Positions 62,701 through 64,000 of a stretch of 64,000 nucleotides of DNA are shown here, piece by piece. A model generated the notes under the pieces. That model had not been told where the DNA came from. It did no database searches and saw only the letters and a list, made by a program, of their open reading frames with translations. This DNA is from Edaphochlamys debaryana. Lineage: Eukaryota > Chlorophyta > Chlorophyceae > Chlamydomonadales. The DNA is taken from positions 242,901 through 306,900 of the forward strand of contig JAEHOE010000149.1 in NCBI GenBank assembly GCA_016858145.1, in the 5' to 3' direction. The position numbers were made by a program, and so were the translations under genes. Numbering within the stretch: the stretch's first letter is position 1; each line of letters opens with the position of its first letter.

Positions 62701-64000
62701 GGGAGGCGGGAGTACGGGCAGGTGGGGTGGCGAGGCCCTGCTGGCAAAGAGGCAGCTCGCATGGGGGCAGGGGTGCGAAAGCTGTTGCTTGTGAGGGGAA
62801 GGCGGAGGGCTTTGGGGGCTTCCACTGCCAGGCCCTGGGGCGTGGGGGCCCCCGCTGGTTGGTCGGGGGCCTGGGCCCGACCGCACTGCCAACGACCGGT
62901 CCTGCCGTACATCCGTACGGCACACGGGCGACCCCACGCTTGCCGTACCTGCGCCAGGCGGTCGAACTCGTGGCCCATGCACCGTTCGTACACGTCCCGT
63001 ACGAGCCACAGCAGGTCGGCGGTGACTAAGTGGGGGTCGGAGGCGATGGTGCACTTGATCAGGTCCTCCATGAGCTCGGTGAACCTGAGAGGGGGGGGGC
63101 GGATAGGGGGGTCAGGACCTGACAGGGGGAAGGGTGGGGTAGGGAAGGGGGGAGGGGGGATGATAGTGCACTTGATCAGGTCCTCCATGAGCTCGGTGAA
63201 CCTGAGAGGGGGGGGGCGGATAGGGGGGTCAGGACCTGACAGGGGGAAAGGGTGGGGTAGGGAAGGGGGGAGGGGGGATGATGGTGCACTTGATCAGGTC
63301 CTCCATGAGCTCGGTGAACCTGAGAGGGGGGGGGGTAGGGATTAGGGAGAGGGGAGTCAGGACCTGACAGGGGGGTGAGGGGCAGGCGAAGGGGCATGGA
63401 CCCTAGATGTGACAGCAGGAAGGGGGAGGCCGGGTCCACGATTCCACGGGAGACGCAACCCCCCTCCCACACACCGCCCCCCCACCCCCCGTCCCCCCCA
63501 CCTGCCGCTGTGCAGCCACGTGGGCAGCCTCCCCTCCAGCAGTGCCCCCTGCAGCCGGGCCCCGAAGGCCAGCAGGGGGGAGGAGCGGCCCCCCTCCCAG
63601 GGGGTGTGCTGCTCCAGGGACCACACGCCGGGGCGCTGGGGGGGGGGAGGGGCGGGGGGTTCAGGTGGTGGAGGGGGGATTAAGGGAGGGGGTCAGGAGA
63701 GGGGGGGGCGGGAGTAGGCCGGGCATGGGAATTGCCTGGGTGCCTGGGTGCTGCCGTCATGGCCCTGTGTCGTTGCACGGCAAGCTCGACAGTTCAACAC
63801 CCTCCACCTGGGGTCCACTTAGGCACGTTCTGACCGACTCCTGCCCTTCCCTAAGGTATTAAGTTTCCCCCCCTGGCCCGCGCCTGACCTCCCCTCCACC
63901 TGGGGGTCACGCAGATACAGTGCCCGCGCCGCCGCCTCCCGCTGCGCCGCCGTCAGCGTCTCCCCACCGCCGCCGCCGCCGCCGCCGCCCAGGCCGCGGC
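50777..64000 (-). CDS. TRP-family cation channel (5' end beyond window)
   Basis: Thirty exons traced from the right edge, about 1,536 codons, nearly all phases consistent. The cytosolic N-terminal part includes FTELMEDLIKCTIASDPH, a low-complexity exon (61802-62412), VDWTALLRLVARIAATT, HPHEAARLIHGMDLLPVEL and a hydrophobic VVVGLGLLLALLGLL (58411-58536). The channel core begins VNGELFASPLMRAVI and WRWQHFTRYFLLLQFLEHLI (56538-56650, S1). It continues GLQQSLLIALGILTLSCVM (S2), WNLMDLSSSAIVGTIIALHL (S3), VALLFVRLLYFAMAVDRLGS (S4), LSLFFVFLGILFVGWGLAIG (S5), pore TYQQLFTCIFGDF, and S6 SLYQIIVTIILLNILIAIIN followed by DSYERI, a classic TRP S6 end. The C-terminus is an Ala/Glu-rich coiled-coil-like exon (50777-51685). 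Intron 17 has a GC donor (56210). Likely a non-selective cation channel; TRP subfamily not assignable. Confidence 0.85.
52841..52897 (-). repeat. Exon-edge duplication at the TRP S6 exon donor
   Basis: AAGTAACYCACCRATGAGGA on + at 52841 and 52874 (period 33). The end of the S6 exon with its donor is copied into the intron with two substitutions. Confidence 0.85.
53176..53180 (-). other. 5-nt microexon in TRP pore-S6 linker
   Basis: CTGTC on the - strand, flanked by ccttccag and gtgagt. The pore exon ends in phase 0 and the next exon begins with a single nucleotide; only these 5 nt restore the frame, giving FGDFQ-LS-LLQGAD. Confidence 0.6.
54903..55054 (-). repeat. Exon-edge duplication at the TRP S3 exon acceptor
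   Basis: About 36 bp (GATGGTGCCCACGATGGCAC and the adjoining acceptor) present at 54903 and 55017, period 114. Confidence 0.9.
57551..57923 (-). repeat. Six-fold array of exon start plus acceptor, and a 54-bp exon copy
   Basis: The 5' end of the exon encoding IIPHYLGFLRVLLDPEALA together with its acceptor is repeated: CCCAGGTAGTGGGGG occurs at 57551, 57598, 57641, 57688, 57735 and 57778 (period 43-47). Further on, 57871-57923 is a diverged copy of about 54 bp of the same exon. Confidence 0.9.
59097..59253 (-). repeat. Exon-edge duplication at the donor of the long TRP exon
   Basis: GACAGCAGGAAGTGCGTG and the following ~18 bp at 59097 and 59219 (period 122). The intronic copy has an even better donor (gtgagttt). 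Confidence 0.9.
59764..60048 (-). repeat. Exon-edge duplication at the HPHEAARLIHG exon acceptor
   Basis: GAGGTCCATGCCGTGGATGA recurs near 59764, 59888 and 59998; the third copy again includes the acceptor and the HPHEAA-coding bases. Confidence 0.9.
60308..60462 (-). repeat. Exon-edge duplication at the VNPEEDPTA exon acceptor
   Basis: GCGGTGGGGTCCTCCTCGGG at about 60308 and a diverged copy at about 60429 (period about 121), reading VNPEEDPTA and AKPEEAPTA. Confidence 0.8.
60781..60964 (-). repeat. Exon-edge duplication at the QMSVFT exon donor
   Basis: About 55 bp around CCGTGAACACGGACATCTGC at 60910 and a diverged copy at 60783. The intronic copy has lost the GT donor. Confidence 0.85.
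62396..62620 (-). repeat. Exon-edge triplication at the VLQTAAQAH exon acceptor
   Basis: CTGCAGCACCTGTGGGG-type sequence at about 62404, 62468 and, diverged, 62600 with flanking GCGGCGGT. Copies read VLQTAA and VRQTAA. Confidence 0.8.
63047..63335 (-). repeat. Exon-edge triplication at the FTELMEDLIKCTI exon acceptor
   Basis: TGCACTTGATCAGGTCCTCC through the acceptor is present three times near 63050, 63168 and 63286 (period about 118), almost without change. Confidence 0.95.

Overview
This is nuclear DNA of a GC-rich green alga, most likely a volvocine (Chlamydomonas-type) species. The genes are split into many short exons by GT-AG introns (a few GC-AG), the non-coding DNA is full of G/C runs and minisatellites, and TGTAA polyadenylation signals lie 0.3-0.8 kb past several stop codons. 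The poly(A)-binding protein gene resembles C. reinhardtii RB47/PABP closely. I saw no rRNA, tRNA, CRISPR array or bacterial operon. The coding models below were assembled by eye from splice signals, phase continuity and conserved motifs, because most exons are shorter than 200 nt.

Left part (1-20 kb), mostly + strand. It holds a 5'-partial gene with a nuclease-like block and an atypical kinase (Crinkler-like), a glycine-rich gene whose frame is disturbed at a 13-bp minisatellite, and a small unknown three-exon gene. A seven-exon unknown gene on the - strand is divergent from a 20-exon pentameric ligand-gated ion channel (pLGIC) gene that lacks the Cys-loop cysteines. An eight-exon unknown gene with a 10-nt microexon follows.

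Middle part (20-40 kb), transposon-rich. A 5'-damaged Ty3/gypsy chromovirus (about 21.7-26.2 kb) has an RT domain cut by four intron-like gaps and two 1-nt frameshifts. A full-length Ty1/copia element (28,870-34,934) has same-length, apparently identical 293-bp LTRs, a 5-bp target duplication and one intact 1,489-codon gag-pol ORF. It sits antisense inside the last intron of a - strand gene encoding RING finger, ankyrin repeats, ubiquitin-like domain and a C-terminal domain best known to me from bacteria. Fragments of a second ubiquitin-like gene and a SAM-like exon lie just downstream.

Right part (40-64 kb), - strand. It holds the complete 12-exon PABP gene (two introns of about 2 kb) and most of a 30-exon TRP-type cation channel gene that runs off the right end.

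The most unusual pattern crosses gene boundaries. In at least four genes, short segments spanning an exon edge and its splice site are tandemly duplicated (period about 33-130 bp) into the neighbouring intron. I count about 14 such places, nine of them in the TRP gene. Two ion channels (pLGIC and TRP) in one window also suggest a sensory or flagellar theme, but that is inference.
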